Numbered from the stretch's first letter, positions 1 through 11,535 are shown. The stretch: DNA of 64,000 nt from Trachythela sp. YZ-2020 (GCA_016169945.1 JADLSH010000218.1:496001-560000), one strand, 5' to 3'. Numbers and translations are program-made. The notes: generated from the letters alone by a model not told the origin.

Positions 1-1470
1 TCCAGGCAATTTTCTATATTTCTAACCTATCGCAACAACTAATAACGTATAGTCGAATTCCTCTTTGTGCCAGAGTCGTTAGTTATAGCCGAATGCCCAC
101 GAAACAATGAAATGCGGCTACGTTTCGATATGACAGGGTTGAAGTCGAAAATAGCCTTAATAAAGGCCGTTTTCCACTTCAAACGTATCGTAACGTACCG
201 TGGTATTTTCTTTTGCGCCAAAGTCATTAGTTCTACCCGAGTGCTCAGGAAACAAAGAAATACGCTACGTTTCGATACGATACGGTTGAAGTGGAAAACG
301 GCCTTAAAGCCTGGATAATACTTCGACACAAAAGAAAATGCTACGATACGTTACGATACGTTTGAAAACGGCCTTAAGAAGGAGTCGAAGGACCGACATG
401 AATATCAGTTTAATCCGCCAACCTGTGTAACTAAAGCCTTAAAGGTGAACAAACTAGAGGTCTGCATGCATAAAGTACAGTCTCGAAGAACGAAATATTT
501 TAACAACTCAAAAGGACATGACGTCCAAAGCCGGCTTTGAAGATGGGGATAACTTGAATTCAATCAGTTTTGAGCAATCAAGGACAAGGTTCAGTTCGAC
601 TGAATACGTTTCAAAACTCACATCATATATCTGACGACGGCATTATAATCTTTTCTCGAATGATAAACTGTTTTATGACCATGTGCTTCGTTGTTCAAAA
701 GGAAACAGTCGTAGCCGTAGGAAGTTCGATTATATTTTCTAGTTCTTCATCATGCGAACGTTTGTGCAGCTTAAAGAAATTTTGATACTTTTGATATATA
801 AAATGACGGGCTCTATATGTAGAGTGTATAAAAGGAAGAGTTGTCTATGACATGTACGTTGTAACATGTACAGATGTTGGGAATTAAGTTCAGCTGTTAA
901 ATTATAGCTATTGACACTGCAGTAAAAATGTGTGATAAAAACATGTTTCACGCGAGAATGATGTTTGCTGGTGAACATGTGTCACATGTACAATGCAAAG
1001 GACTGTTATAATTCCGTATAAGAACAGTTTCATTTATCCTTTAGGCTTTAAGAATTAATATATAAGAACTGACTGCATGATTTCTCAAATTTTGTATGCC
1101 CATTTAAATCAAACTGGATAAATATAATAGTCAAAGATAAGATGTAATAGCCAAATAAGGCAACCATGTCCATGGACATGGTAACTTTTACCTCAACTAT
1201 TATGCTATTAAATTATAGTATTTATATTTAAAAATTATTAATATTATATGTACAGTAAAATCCGCATAAGAGAACCTTTGGCTTTAATTTAAGACTACTA
1301 GGCACCGGGCAGCTTGAAAATTGAGCAATTAAGTTATGGTTATTATCATTGTATTGTATGTTAGCTGATCAGGTGCAAAGCAATTTGTGTAGGAATATAC
1401 CGTATATGGTCACTGGCGTAGCCAGGGATATACTATACAATACTTGAAGTACAACTACAGCTGACGCTCA
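1..1470. repeat. Left arm of a giant inverted repeat (palindrome)
   Basis: This stretch reappears as its reverse complement at 4100-5675; base 1 pairs with base 5675 and positions sum to 5676 over most of the outer 800 bases. The three small open frames in this arm recur almost residue for residue in the other, so they follow from the palindrome and are not independent genes. The right arm is about 106 bases longer, mainly from extra sequence near 4726-4790. The window begins inside the arm, so the true outer end is not visible. No terminal duplication can be scored. Confidence 0.95.
164..304. mobile_element. 141-bp MITE with TAA target duplication
   Basis: The left end reads AGGCCGTTTTCCACTTCAA and the right end is its inverse, TTGAAGTGGAAAACGGCCT. 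TAA flanks both sides (161-163 and 305-307), the target type used by PIF/Harbinger-like elements. Further partial copies of the same end lie at about 100-158 and 335-375, so insertions have piled up here. A mirrored copy sits in the other palindrome arm near 5372-5512. It has no coding capacity. Confidence 0.75.
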
Positions 1471-1775
1471 CAAGTAACACACTATAATTATAAAGTTACA
1501 TATACCAGTTATCAGTGCTCACTAGGTTGCGTGTTGACATCTTTACTGTGTCAAACTAAATTGAAGGCTCACACGATTGTAACGTCATTGTTCAAATGAC
1601 AAACTATTTTATGATATAACTGAAAAAGAACTCCACAATCTCAGATATAAATATATAAATTTCCTAATTTCGTTAATGTTGGTGTAGAATATAGACTAGT
1701 CCACTAAAATTTAGCACGGGCACAGAAGAACTGTTTTGTTGTTGTAAAATCGACATAGTGTATAATATTATACTA
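1471..1775. other. Spacer between palindrome arm and inner element
   Basis: A+T-rich sequence with no open frame, repeat or RNA motif that I can support. It is not mirrored on the other side of the inner element, where only about 40 bases separate it from the right arm. Confidence 0.5.
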
Positions 1776-2384
1776 GGCGTTACTATCGCAAGGAAAGTGC
1801 TGCCTTGACGCCCAAACTGCATGCAAAATTCCTCGACCAATTAGTAATATTGAACGTATTTATATTGCTAATGGCACACTGTATGTATAAATATATTTTC
1901 TTGTCCAAACGATGAGATTACAACAGTGCGATTACAACACTGTGATTATTGTAAATAATAATATATAAGAAGTACACATGTGGTTTTCAAAGCGACTTAT
2001 TAGAGTGTTCAGACTATTGTCAATGGAATTCTTGGTACCAACATTATTGTTCCTGTTATTAGAAATCATTCTTTACTTCAAAGCTGCCAATTGCATCTTG
2101 CAATTCCAAATAAATTTGGAAGAGTAGAGACAATGTCTTTTAATATCTTTGTGGTACAATAATAGTTTGCATGTTGTCTGTGTTCATAAGATATTGATAC
2201 TACACTTGCCATGTGCTAAACAAACATGTCACAATCTGTACTGTCCAGTGTTTTCATCTGTACTGTCCAGTGAATTGTCAAAATAAATTATTATACAGCA
2301 AACCAACATAATAGTATATCTCTCCAAAACAACTGTGAGCAGGGATCCACATGGCATATGTTGGAAACATTTAATACTTTATAT

Positions 2385-3405
2385 CGCAGATTCCATCCCA
2401 TTACAGATGATGTAATATATCCATATTATTTTGTAAGTTTGTAACAACCATTTTTTTCAAGTAAATATACCATAATTTATCAACCAAATTTGGTTTTCAT
2501 TTTCTCCCTTATGTTACTTTGTCCCACAACTGGCTATGCCACAATGGCCAGATCAATAATATTTTGTGCCTCAACGGGCTTCACCACAATGGGCAGATCA
2601 GTTATATTTTGTGCCTCAACAAGCTCTACCACAATGTGCTATTCCATTTAAAATCCGTACCCCACCCCCCTATCGAGGACAGGGGTTTTCTATACCCCTG
2701 AAGAATTCCTGACTTTCAACAGCCCCTCTGAGGAATTTTGTATTTACAACACCTACCCCTGAAGAATTCCTGTCTTACAGCTATTACCCCTGAGGAATTT
2801 GACTGCAACTCCCTGAAGAATGCAATTTTTTTACTCAACCCCTGAAGAATTCCAAGCCTAAATAGTCACACCCCTGAAGAATTCCAAGGCAAAATAGCCC
2901 CTTACCCCTGAAGAATTCCAGGGTCCTCGATAGGGGGGGTACGGTATTAAATGGAATAGCCCAATGGGTAGATCAATGTTTATTTCTGCCACAATGGGCA
3001 GATCAATATTTTGTGCCTCAATGGGCTCTACCACAACAGGTAGATTGATATTTTGTGCTACCATCACAGGTACTATGACTACAGCTAGATCACTATTTGT
3101 CACCGTCATAGGTGGGGGTTGTTTTTGCCTGGACAAGCGATATATTAACTGTGTCGAACACAGACCGACATATGACATATCTTGTAAGAAAGCATGTTTG
3201 AGCATGTTGAGGCACAAAATATTATTGATCTGCCCATTGTGGCAGGGCCAGTTATGGCACAAAGTAACATTGATCCGCCTGTTGAGGCAGAAAATGAAAA
3301 GCAAATTTGGTTGATAAATTATGGTATATTTACTTGAAAAAAATGGTTGTGACAAACTTACAATGGATATATTACATCATCTGTAATGGGATGAAATTGT
3401 CATCG
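2385..3405. repeat. Inner inverted repeat nested in copy A
   Basis: Bases 2385-2580 return inverted at about 3205-3405, including the TTACAGATGATG block and the run with CACAATGGCCAGATCAATAA. Copy B at 30.2-32.05 kb lacks this duplication, so it arose in copy A. Together with the outer arms it gives nested foldback symmetry around roughly 2.8 kb. Confidence 0.85.
2636..2962. mobile_element. Short TIR element with 15-mer subterminal repeats
   Basis: Ends match in inverse: GCTATTCCATTTAAAATCC on the left and TTAAATGGAATAGCCC on the right, each followed inward by a C-rich block and TCGAGGA. The interior is a spaced array of CCCCTGAAGAATTCC and variants (about eight copies). A sister copy lies at 30753-31078. 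The element at 48438-50102 has the same plan: GGGCCATTCCATT ends and repeated TTTCCGAGGGGGT. It is non-coding. Confidence 0.7.
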
Positions 3406-3640
3406 TACATGAATTAACCTCCACGGGTAGATTTTAACAATATTATTTGTCATCGTGCATGAATTAACACTAACTATTGTTGGTAAGTTATCTATAGACA
3501 AATATTCTACACCAGGGTCTAGGACTAATAAGCCATTACTCAGAGCTTTTAAATACATTTTGTCTCCTTGTATTAAGACATTATTCGACCACGCGGACAA
3601 TGGAATATATCGTGCTGAAAGAAGCGCCGATAAAAGCACA
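2950..3640 (-). pseudogene. Degraded coding region with tandem peptide repeats (unknown family)
   Basis: Read on the minus strand, a block near 3550-3455 encodes MYLKALSNGLLVLDPG followed by VEYLSIDNLP. The related copy at 31.4-31.7 kb encodes MYLKALSSGLIILDPG with VEFLSIDNLP. The differences are conservative (N/S, LV/II, Y/F), which points to past selection on protein. Downstream (3115-2965) is a repeated peptide of the form EPIEAQNIDLPIV. Stops and frame breaks separate the blocks, so the gene is dead. I do not recognise the family; the DNA-level tandem repeat (CACAATGGGCAGATCAATA units) is the coding repeat itself. Confidence 0.45.
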
Positions 3641-4099
3641 TTGCTTTCCTCTAGAGACTAGAATGAACACTAAACAGTTCATCACCTTGATGAATATCGG
3701 CAGAGAGAAATAAAGCCATACTTACCTGTGTTTCTTCGGGAAATGTTTGTATATTTTGCATCTAGTCAGATCCAGAAATCCAGAATAAAAAGCTTGTAAT
3801 CTCTTGAGAGTTGTGAACTTGCAGAGCACATGGAACAAAACATGCTCGCGCAATACAATATTTTTCTCGCACTCTCCCCCCATTTTAAAAATTCTCCTTC
3901 ATTTCGACTTTCTCCCCGGAATTACGACAACTGACAGAGGCAAGATCGAGATCTCGACAATACATAGGTCGGCGCAAAAGACTGGGTCGAGTGAACTCTG
4001 GAGAAACCTTGCCATGTCAAGAATAGTGTGCTGCCTTCGGCAGCAATTATATTCCACTGGCACCAATATGTACAACAAATCCGCATAAAAGAATATTTT

Positions 4100-5675
4100 T
4101 GAGCGTCAGCTGTAGTTGTTCTTGTATCATTACAAGTTCATGTACTTCAAGTATTGTATAGTATATCCCTGGCTACGCCAGTGGCAATGGCACTGGTAAC
4201 CATATACGGTATATTCCTACACAAATTGCTTTGCACCTGATCAGCTACATACAATACAATGATAATAATCATAGCTTAATTGCTCAATTTTCAAGCTGCC
4301 CGGTGCCTAGTAGTTCTTAAATTAAAGCCAAAGGTTCTCTTATGCGGATTTTACTGCACATATAATATTAATAATTTTTAAATATAAATACTATAATTAG
4401 CATAATAGTTGAGGTAAAAGTTACCATGTCCATGGACATGGTTGCCTTATTTGGCTCTTATATCTTATCTTTGGCTATTATATTTATCCAGTTTGATTTA
4501 AATGGGCATGTAAAATTTGAGAAATCATGCAGTCAGTTCTTATATATTAATTCTTAAAGCCTAAAGGATAAATGAAACTGTTCCTATATGGAATTGTAAC
4601 AGTCGATTGCATTGTACATGTGACACATGTTCACCAGCAAACATCAATCTCGCGTGAAACATGTTTTTATCACACATTTTTACTGCAGTGTCAATAGCTA
4701 TAATTTAACAGCCGAACTTAAGTCTTAAAAGCCAGATATTGATTGCAATTGGTATACGAAGGAAGTAAAAGTACTAAAACGGAACGGCTCAATTCCCAAC
4801 ATCTGTACATGTTACAACGTACATGTCATAGACAACTCTTCCTTTTATACACTCTACATATAGAGCCCGTCATTTTATATATCAAAAGTATCAAAATTTC
4901 TTTAAGCTGCACAAACGTTCGCATGATGAAGAACTAGAAAATATAATCGAACTTCCTACGGCTACGACTGTTTCCTTTTGAACAACGAAGCACATGGTCA
5001 TAAAACAGTTTATCATTCGAGAAAAGATTATAATGCCGTCGTCAGATATATGATGTGAGTTTTGAAACGTATTCAGTCGAACTGAACCTTGTCCTTGATT
5101 GCTCAAAACTGATTGAATTCAAGTTATCCCCATCTTCAAAGCCGGCTTTGGACGTCATGTCCTTTTGAGTTGTTAAAATATTTCGTTCTTCGAGACTGTA
5201 CTTTATGCATGCAGACCTCTAGTTTGTTCACCTTTAAGGCTTTAGTTACACAGGTTGGCGGATTAAACTGATATTCATGTCGGTCCTTCGACTCCTTCTT
5301 AAGGCCGTTTTCAAACGTATCGTAACGTATCGTAGCATTTTCTTTTGTGTCGAAGTATTATCCAGGCTTTAAGGCCGTTTTCCACTTCAACCGTATCGTA
5401 TCGAAACGTAGCGTATTTCTTTGTTTCCTGAGCACTCGGGTAGAACTAATGACTTTGGCGCAAAAGAAAATACCACGGTACGTTACGATACGTTTGAAGT
5501 GGAAAACGGCCTTTATTAAGGCTATTTTCGACTTCAACCCTGTCATACCGAAACGTAGCCGCATTTCATTGTTTCGTGGGCATTCGGCTATAACTAACGA
5601 CTCTGGCACAAAGAGGAATTCGACTATACGTTATTAGTTGTTGCGATAGGTTAGAAATATAGAAAATTGCCTGGA
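4100..5675. repeat. Right arm of the giant inverted repeat
   Basis: Reverse complement of 1-1470 with a few substitutions and small indels; the arm is near identical over its outer 800 bases. It ends at the base that pairs with window position 1, so similarity may continue on the unseen left side. The mirrored MITE lies inside at about 5372-5512. Confidence 0.95.
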
Positions 5676-5904
5676 GTTGCACTATTATCTTAGACGATAC
5701 TTTATACCCATAAATTGACAATAGCTTTGGTGGAAAACTCCCAATGGTGGGAAAAAACATGCTTTGATGATGCACGAGCTTCTTAAAATACTATTTGTAT
5801 ATATAGACGTTTATAAGGTAACCAACTGTATAATACACTTATGGGAAATCATTGAAAATCAAGTCGGAACAACTAACATATATATCAGCACGTAGGCCTC
5901 TCCC

Positions 5905-6030
5905 GATTGCGTTGAGCACTTTTTTTAGTTTGGAGGACTATTTTGCATGTTGAGCAACCTTGAGCACTTCTTCGCACTTTGAGCAACATTTGAGCAATAT
6001 TTCACATTTCGAGCGAATTTCGAGCAACAA
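5905..6030. repeat. Cluster of TTGAGCA motifs
   Basis: Seven copies of TTGAGCA[AC] or TTCGAGC[AG]A occur in one orientation within about 120 bases (near 5912, 5949, 5959, 5980, 5990, 6008, 6019). Irregular spacing argues against a simple microsatellite. Such clusters are typical of subterminal transposase-binding sites, but no terminal repeat could be tied to it. The rest of 5676-6071 shows nothing recognisable. Confidence 0.5.
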
Positions 6031-6486
6031 AAAGTCAGCGATTATAGAATTCGATTCGTACCTCGATTAACTAAACATACAATTCGGTGTAAGGTTTAAA
6101 AATTGACGGGTATTATTCTATATATAATTTAGGTAAAACTCAAAGAAAAGCCGTACAGCTGCATATGACATTACGCTTAAAAAATTTCGCGTTCTCTTTT
6201 TTTGTCGTAAACACTCCATATACGGAAGTTTGTTCCATATATTATGGAGAAAGACGTGGAAACAGATTTTAAAAAATGCTAAATTTTTTAGCCAAAATTA
6301 TTTTACCATTGTCAACTGTAATACACCTAACAGATATATTAGAACGTGGATTGTTCACCGGATCTGTTTCCGATTTACCAGCGCAAGATTATAGAGTCTT
6401 AATTATTTCACACCGCGCTCTCAACCTGTTGTCGGCAAAACTGTGAAATCGTATGAAACATCATCCCTGAGGGGGTGTAGATAAAA

Positions 6487-6578
6487 GGAGGACGCGGACG
6501 GCGGACGGCGGACGACGGACTGCGGACGGCGGACGGTGGACGCGGACGGCGGACGGTGGACGCGGACAGCGGACGTAC
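6487..6578. repeat. GC-rich minisatellite (GGACGGC-type)
   Basis: About 12 imperfect copies of GGACGGC with GGACGC, GGACGAC and GGACGGT variants. Strongly G+C-rich and strand-asymmetric (almost no T) in an A+T-rich neighbourhood. Confidence 0.9.
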
Positions 6579-6768
6579 TCGTGGTATTTTTAACCGGGGT
6601 TTTATTGCCGGTAGTTATTTGTGGGGTATTTTTAACCGGAATATTTCCCCCGGCGGATGGTTACTGACGAAATGTCGGGATTTTGTCGCAAGTTCTCACT
6701 TCAACAAATAGCAGCCGCAACATTGCCTAACGCACAACAACGACTCGCTTTAAAGAGAAAAATAGCGC

Positions 6769-7045
6769 CATTTATATGGGAGAGTAGTCTAAGATATATA
6801 TGGGAGAGATTAACTCGCGACTGACAAAAGATGCGTCTTATATATGTAAGACGCGGACACACTCGTATAAATGTTCATATTGTAATAAGTCGCGACCTAT
6901 GGTGGAACAGCCTAACCCCTGTTCTTATTTACAATTTGACCATTTAATACGAGTGTATTCGTGGCTTACATAAGACATTCGCGTCTTATATAAGACGCGT
7001 CATATGTATGAAAGTTGCGACTTTTTTCTCATGTATAAATGGCCC
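6769..7045. repeat. Foldback with GCCATTTATA ends
   Basis: Bases 6769-6872 are an imperfect inverse of 6942-7045. Ends are GCGCCATTTATA and TATAAATGGCCC, and both arms carry the GCGTCTTATATAAGACGC type block. The centre (6873-6941) is the part shared with the hAT-like reading frame of copy B. Confidence 0.7.
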
Positions 7046-7129
7046 TAACGAGCGTGCATGTCAAAAAATTGGCTAGATACACGTCAATAAGTGTTATTAA
7101 AAGTCTAAAACTATATATAATCATATATC

Positions 7130-8424
7130 ATGTTCTGACTGACATATACAACTCATCAATGCAGCAAGGAATTTTTTCACAACGACTAAAACGGGCTATC
7201 GTTACTCCAAATGTCGCCTCCATCTTCCTTTGAGGACGATCTAAGGCCTATCTCACTAACATCCCAAGTGTCAAAAGTCTTAGAAGGGTTCACACTTAAA
7301 TCTCTGTTGTCCCAAGTTGGTGACAAAATGGACTCAAAGCAGTTTTCCCTTCCCAACAAATCTACAACCCATGCGTTGGTCTACCTGTTACACTCTGTGC
7401 TTACAGCTCTAGAGTCAGGTCGGTGCTCTATTAGAATATTCTTCGCGGATTTTAGAAAAGATTTTGACCTGGTTGATCATAACATTATAATCGACGAGCT
7501 AAAACGTCTTGATGTCCACCCTTCTATCGTTCGTTGGATTTATGATTTCCTTACCGACCGCGAACAGTGTGTAAAAATTGATAATTGCTATTCCTCATGG
7601 AGGAAAACTAACGGTGGCCTCCCCCAAGGCACCAAACTTGGACCGCTTCTGTTTGCAATTCTCGTTAACCAATTATTAAATAATTGGCATAGTCGTATTA
7701 AATTTGTTGACGATTCGACGGCTTTTGAAATCATTCCACGGGGTTCTCCGAGTTTATTACCCATAGTGGTAAATGAAATTTCCCAGTTTGCCTCAAAAAG
7801 AGGAATGGAGCTCAATCCCAAGAAATACAAAGAAATGATCATTACCTTTCTGAAATATAACCACACTCGTTTCAGTCCTATTTACATCTCAGGAATTCCT
7901 GTCGAATTAGTATCTACTTTGAAACTACTTGGTGTTCACTTGTCCAACGATCTTACGTGGAAAAAATAATAAAAAAGGCAAATTCCCGATTATGTTCCCT
8001 CCGCAAGTTACGGAAAGCTGGTCTAAAGCAATCTGATTTGGTTATAGTATATTGCTCCTTCGTTCGTTCTCTTTTGGAATACGCGTCACCATCGTGGGCT
8101 ACCTTGTAATCCACACTGTCGAACGAAATTGAGTCCATCCAACGTCGTGCTCTCAAAATCATCTACCCTGATTTGTCATATGCGGATGTGCTAGATGCTG
8201 CGGGGCTTGATACCTTAATAGATCGTAGAGGTGATGCTTGCAAGTTGTTTGTCCAGAAGTTAAAAGGTCACAAGTCAACCTCCTGCAACCAGCTCGTTAA
8301 TATTGTTAAAGAAACATCGTATGAACCCGTCCATAACCATTGCCTACGAAACGGTAATCCTCCTGCACCGCTTATATTTACTGAACTGTTTCGCAACTTT
8401 GTTACAATGAAGTACAATTCATAA
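7130..8424 (+). pseudogene. CR1-like non-LTR reverse transcriptase fragment
   Basis: Encodes the middle and end of a non-LTR retrotransposon reverse transcriptase. In order: an upstream piece in another frame (7130-7230), then DLRPISLTSQVSK, FFADFRKDFDLVDH, GGLPQGTKLGPLLFAI and the catalytic box FVDD (about 7703-7714; F/YADD in the family). It then continues as the C-terminal domain (CSFVRSLLEYASPSW, QRRALKIIYPDLSY) to 8424. A frameshift near 7210, another near 7960 (run of A), and an in-frame TAA near 8107 make it inactive. The 5' part (ORF1, endonuclease) is missing, as in usual 5' truncation. It abuts the end of the hAT-like copy A. CR1/L2 clade is judged from the C-terminal motifs only. 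Confidence 0.85.
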
Positions 8425-9265
8425 TTTTAGATGTAGGCGATCTTTTTGATATATTTTTATTTCCTTCTATGGTACATTAAAGTACATTTATCATTGTTTT
8501 TGACATAACTGCCTTTACATAGGCCTTTTAGATGTAGATTAATTGACATTTCTGATATAATTTTATCATAATAACTCTATGTATATATTTTATCTAATTG
8601 TTATTTTATGATCGTGTAATTCCGTTTGTACTGCAATACGATTTTATTAAACATACCTTAGACATATATGTCACACCCAAAGCAACTGACAAAGGTGGCG
8701 TTGATTGAACGTATAAACTTGTCTATCTCTTTAAGATATCTTTGAGATGTCGATTTTGCTTTAGATTGAAAGAGCTGCGGCAACAAATTTGTAGCGTTTG
8801 GCCTGATGTTGATTGGCAAAGCGTTCCATTCCCTAGAAATATTAAATATCTACAATAAAAAATAGGGACAATGATCTATTAGCAAGTTTTTAAAACATTA
8901 ACATAATGTGTTCTGAATAACTTTTATTCTCTTTTGACACTCCAACTAAATAAGTCATAGATTTTTGGCAGAACCGTTTGTGGCAAGCGCCATACAGTTA
9001 ACTCTTATTCTGGCCAGTGCCTACCATACGTTTTGCATGTCTTACGCATAAATCAGTTTCTTAACTGAACTCGCACTTCTATAAATAATATAACCATTGA
9101 ATTTATGTTGCCGCCACAAAATGTATCTTCAGTTCCTAGGCCAGTGCCTGCCGTATAGTTTTATATAATTGTCAACTTTCATCAAAGAAAATCCCAAATA
9201 TTACCATCTTTAGGCAAGCGCCTCACGATGCCCCGCAACTTTTTCCCATTTTCAAAATGTTGCCG
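8425..9265. other. Gene-free stretch; probable retrotransposon 3' tail plus spaced repeats
   Basis: No coding signal. The first part is A+T-rich and may be the 3' untranslated tail of the preceding fragment, though no poly-A or short tail repeat is clear. Between 8980 and 9230 a motif like GCCAGTGCCTGCCGTA recurs four times (near 8983, 9012, 9142 and 9213) with GCAAGCGCC variants. Confidence 0.4.
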
Positions 9266-9269
9266 AAAA

Positions 9270-10765
9270 ATCAATCAGAACCCACCAATGAATTCGTGCA
9301 GTTTCTACCGTGTGCCAAGGCGGTAGTTCCATTCAACAACTTAGATCCCACTATGAAATTCGCATACTTTCTGGAAATAACTGGCCGGTAGAAGGACGGG
9401 TTTGGAAGGTGGTTAACGTCAACTGATTTCACATTCCTTGAAGCCCTCCCCTCGTGTTCTGAAAAGCTCAACGCATTCCAATCGTTTCTGAATTATGCGA
9501 TAGAACTCTTCTTCCCGTTAAGGAAAAATAAACAACACCCCAATGATAAGCCTTGGATTACTTCAGAGCTAAGATCCTTAATCCAGCAAAGGCAGCAAGC
9601 TATGGATAAAGATCCAGAAACATTTAGGAAGTTAAGAAATATAGTTAATAGACTGAATAACCGTCTTCGAAGCTCCCTTTTTGAAAGAAAAGTGAAGAAT
9701 TGTGATGACGTAGGTTCGTGGTGGAAATCCATTAAGCAACTCGCTGGCATTTCTTCAAAAAAACCCTGTACTAAGTGTGATTGAAGCAAATACAGAAATC
9801 AACTCCATAGAATTAGCTACTAGAATTAACAATAAGTTCTTGATCACTAATAATAGCCTACCACCATTGCCCCCCTCTCCCCTCCCTGTAGTGAATATGA
9901 AACCGCCGAAGAAATTTCAATGAAATATTGGATCTCTCCTGAAGAAGTTTACAAACAGTTATCCAACTTAAAGCGTGGAAAGGCGTCGGGGCCAGATAAT
10001 TTACCTACATGGATCTTAAAGGACTTTGCAATGGAACTTTCGTCACCTGTTGCCCTAATCTTTAATGCTTCGATCCAAGAAAGGTCAGTCCCAAATGTTT
10101 GGAAATTAGCTGATATTATATCAATTCCTAAAACAAACCCAGTAAAAGATATGGAAAACGACTTACGGCCTATATCATTAACAGCAATCCTCTCAAAAAC
10201 AATGGAGCGCTTCGTTGTTAAATGGATTATGTCACAAATTAGACAACTGATTGACCCGAACCAGTTCGGATCACTAGCTGGATTGTCAACTACGCATGCT
10301 CTCCTGTCCTTAGTCCACCATTTATACCAGGTTACTGATCAACGCGACCAATGTGTTCATGTTTTACTCCTAGATTTTAGTAGACTTTCGACCGAATAAA
10401 CCACAATATTCTGCTAAGAAAGATGAAGGACATGGCCATCGACCCTATCTTGATAGAGTAGGTAAGAAGTTTCCTGACCGACAGAAGGCAACGGGTGAAC
10501 GTTGGAAATTCTACCTCCAGCTATCAACAAGTAAATGGTGGTGTCCCACAGGGAACTGTTCTGGGCCCTATTTTGTTCATGATAATGATCAATGACCTGT
10601 TAAAGGATTGGGAAAACCGGTGGAATTATGTAGATGATACCACTCTTTCGGAGACGGTTGTTGTAAACGATCAATAAGTACTGCAAATTACCCAAGATGG
10701 AATAAATTCGTGGTGCGAAGAGAACGATATGGTTTTAAACGCCCGGAAGTGTAAGGAATTTCTCA
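9270..10765 (+). pseudogene. Second CR1-like fragment (linker plus reverse transcriptase)
   Basis: Starts in the endonuclease-RT linker: DKPWITSELRSLIQQRQQA, then SWWKSIKQLAG. The RT follows with KRGKASGPDNLP, WKLADIISIPKTNP, DLRPISLTAILSK, GGVPQGTVLGPILF and the catalytic box YVDD (about 10627-10638), then NDMVLNARKCKEF. There is a frame break after 9780, another in the LLLDFSR region near 10385 and a nonsense codon near 10460. The fragment ends where the Crypton-side sequence begins. It belongs to a different subfamily from the 7.1-8.4 kb fragment. From 10392 onward it is part of a tandem duplication. Confidence 0.85.
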
Positions 10766-11533
10766 AACTCATTAAATATTCATGACCTCTCGGTCCAATC
10801 AGACACGCTGAAATCAGTCACGTGCCGTATCTGGATAGAAGAGGAAGATCGGTCTGATTAGAATTCCTTATGAGAACAGTAGGAAAATAATATAACATTT
10901 GCATAATGACTGTATCTAGAAACTTTGTTCTCAATACAGTATTTAGAACAAAATTGGCAAATCTGTATTTAGAACGCTTTTTCTAAGCACACTGAACACA
11001 GTACTAATAAATAGTACTAAAAATAATTAAAAACAAAATTACGAACGACAAACACCCAAAAGTATCTAATTGTATTTGCACAACATCACAAACTCTACTT
11101 ACTCAAATTAACATTAATATTCACAGTCGCGTTACTTAGGTCGCTATTGCAAAATAAGCCGTCCAAAAAAATACTCCTGCTTTGCAGTTCACTATTATTA
11201 TTCTCCTTCGAGTCACACTTAGCATCCAATAATGCCAATTCATCAGAATTTAGACTGGCTAAATATTCATCAAAATCGTCGTCCAAAAATGTGTCTTCCT
11301 CAGCTGCCACAGGCTTAGCCTTGGTCGTTTTACCATCATCAGTACTTTCGACTAGTAAAGGAGGTCCTAGACAATCTGAAACACACTTAATCTGTTCTTC
11401 ACTAGGCTTTTCATACCTAAATAATGCATTCGATATATGTCCAGTACGCTCGCGGATAAGTTTTTCTTCAACGTTATTCTGAAAAAGCGTAGAGGCACAT
11501 GTAACACGAAGGCTATGTGCAGTTTTTCGTTGT
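10392..11533. repeat. Tandem duplication, unit 1
   Basis: Repeated at 11536-12676 with an offset of 1144 bases and only a handful of differences (for example CGACAGAAGG/CGAAAGAAGG and one T lost near 12605). The unit runs from the middle of the CR1-like RT to the end of the Crypton recombinase. RT reading continues into unit 1 from the left. The recombinase continues out of unit 2 on the right, so the original single junction was duplicated. Confidence 0.95.
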
Positions 11534-11535
11534 TT
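11095..11535 (-). pseudogene. Crypton recombinase C-terminus (unit 1 copy)
   Basis: A partial minus-strand copy of the tyrosine recombinase C-terminal end. It carries the signature AHSLRVTCASTLF, then RERTGH and FRYEKPSEEQ: the H-x-x-R, H and nucleophile-Tyr boxes of tyrosine recombinases. It ends in a acidic tail and stops at 11095. In this unit the reading frame through these boxes is intact, but the N-terminal part is absent because the duplication cuts it at 11535. It cannot make a full enzyme. Confidence 0.75.

Larger units (their letters stand above)
1776..4058. mobile_element. Non-autonomous element, copy A (inside the palindrome)
   Basis: The same sequence, with scattered differences, occurs at 30216-32058. 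Both copies start at GTTACTATCGCAAG and end near GTCAAGAATAGTGTGCTGCC, which bounds the element. After the 3' end each copy has a short GC stem (GCTGCC...GGCAGC). Copy A is longer because it holds an internal inverted repeat and more of a coding tandem repeat. I could not identify a transposase or assign a class. Short matching bits near the ends (TTGACG) are too weak to call as TIRs. Confidence 0.7.
6072..7128. mobile_element. hAT-like deletion derivative, copy A
   Basis: Two blocks match copy B at 14276-15326: the left block (6072-6300, starting ACATACAATTCGGTG) and the right block (about 6880-7128). The middle differs: copy B keeps a transposase N-terminus, while copy A has unrelated sequence with a GC-rich minisatellite and a foldback. 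The right boundary is where similarity stops and a CR1-like reverse transcriptase begins. Confidence 0.65.

Noticed and set aside
39..329. Small frames in the palindrome arms (96, 83 and 71 codons, in mirrored pairs)
   Set aside because: Present in both arms because the arms are inverted copies; the text is the MITE ends read as codons, without domains.
11147..11482. Plus-strand frames opposite the Crypton C-terminus (111 and 114 codons)
   Set aside because: Shadows of the minus-strand recombinase coding sequence; the motifs are on the minus strand.
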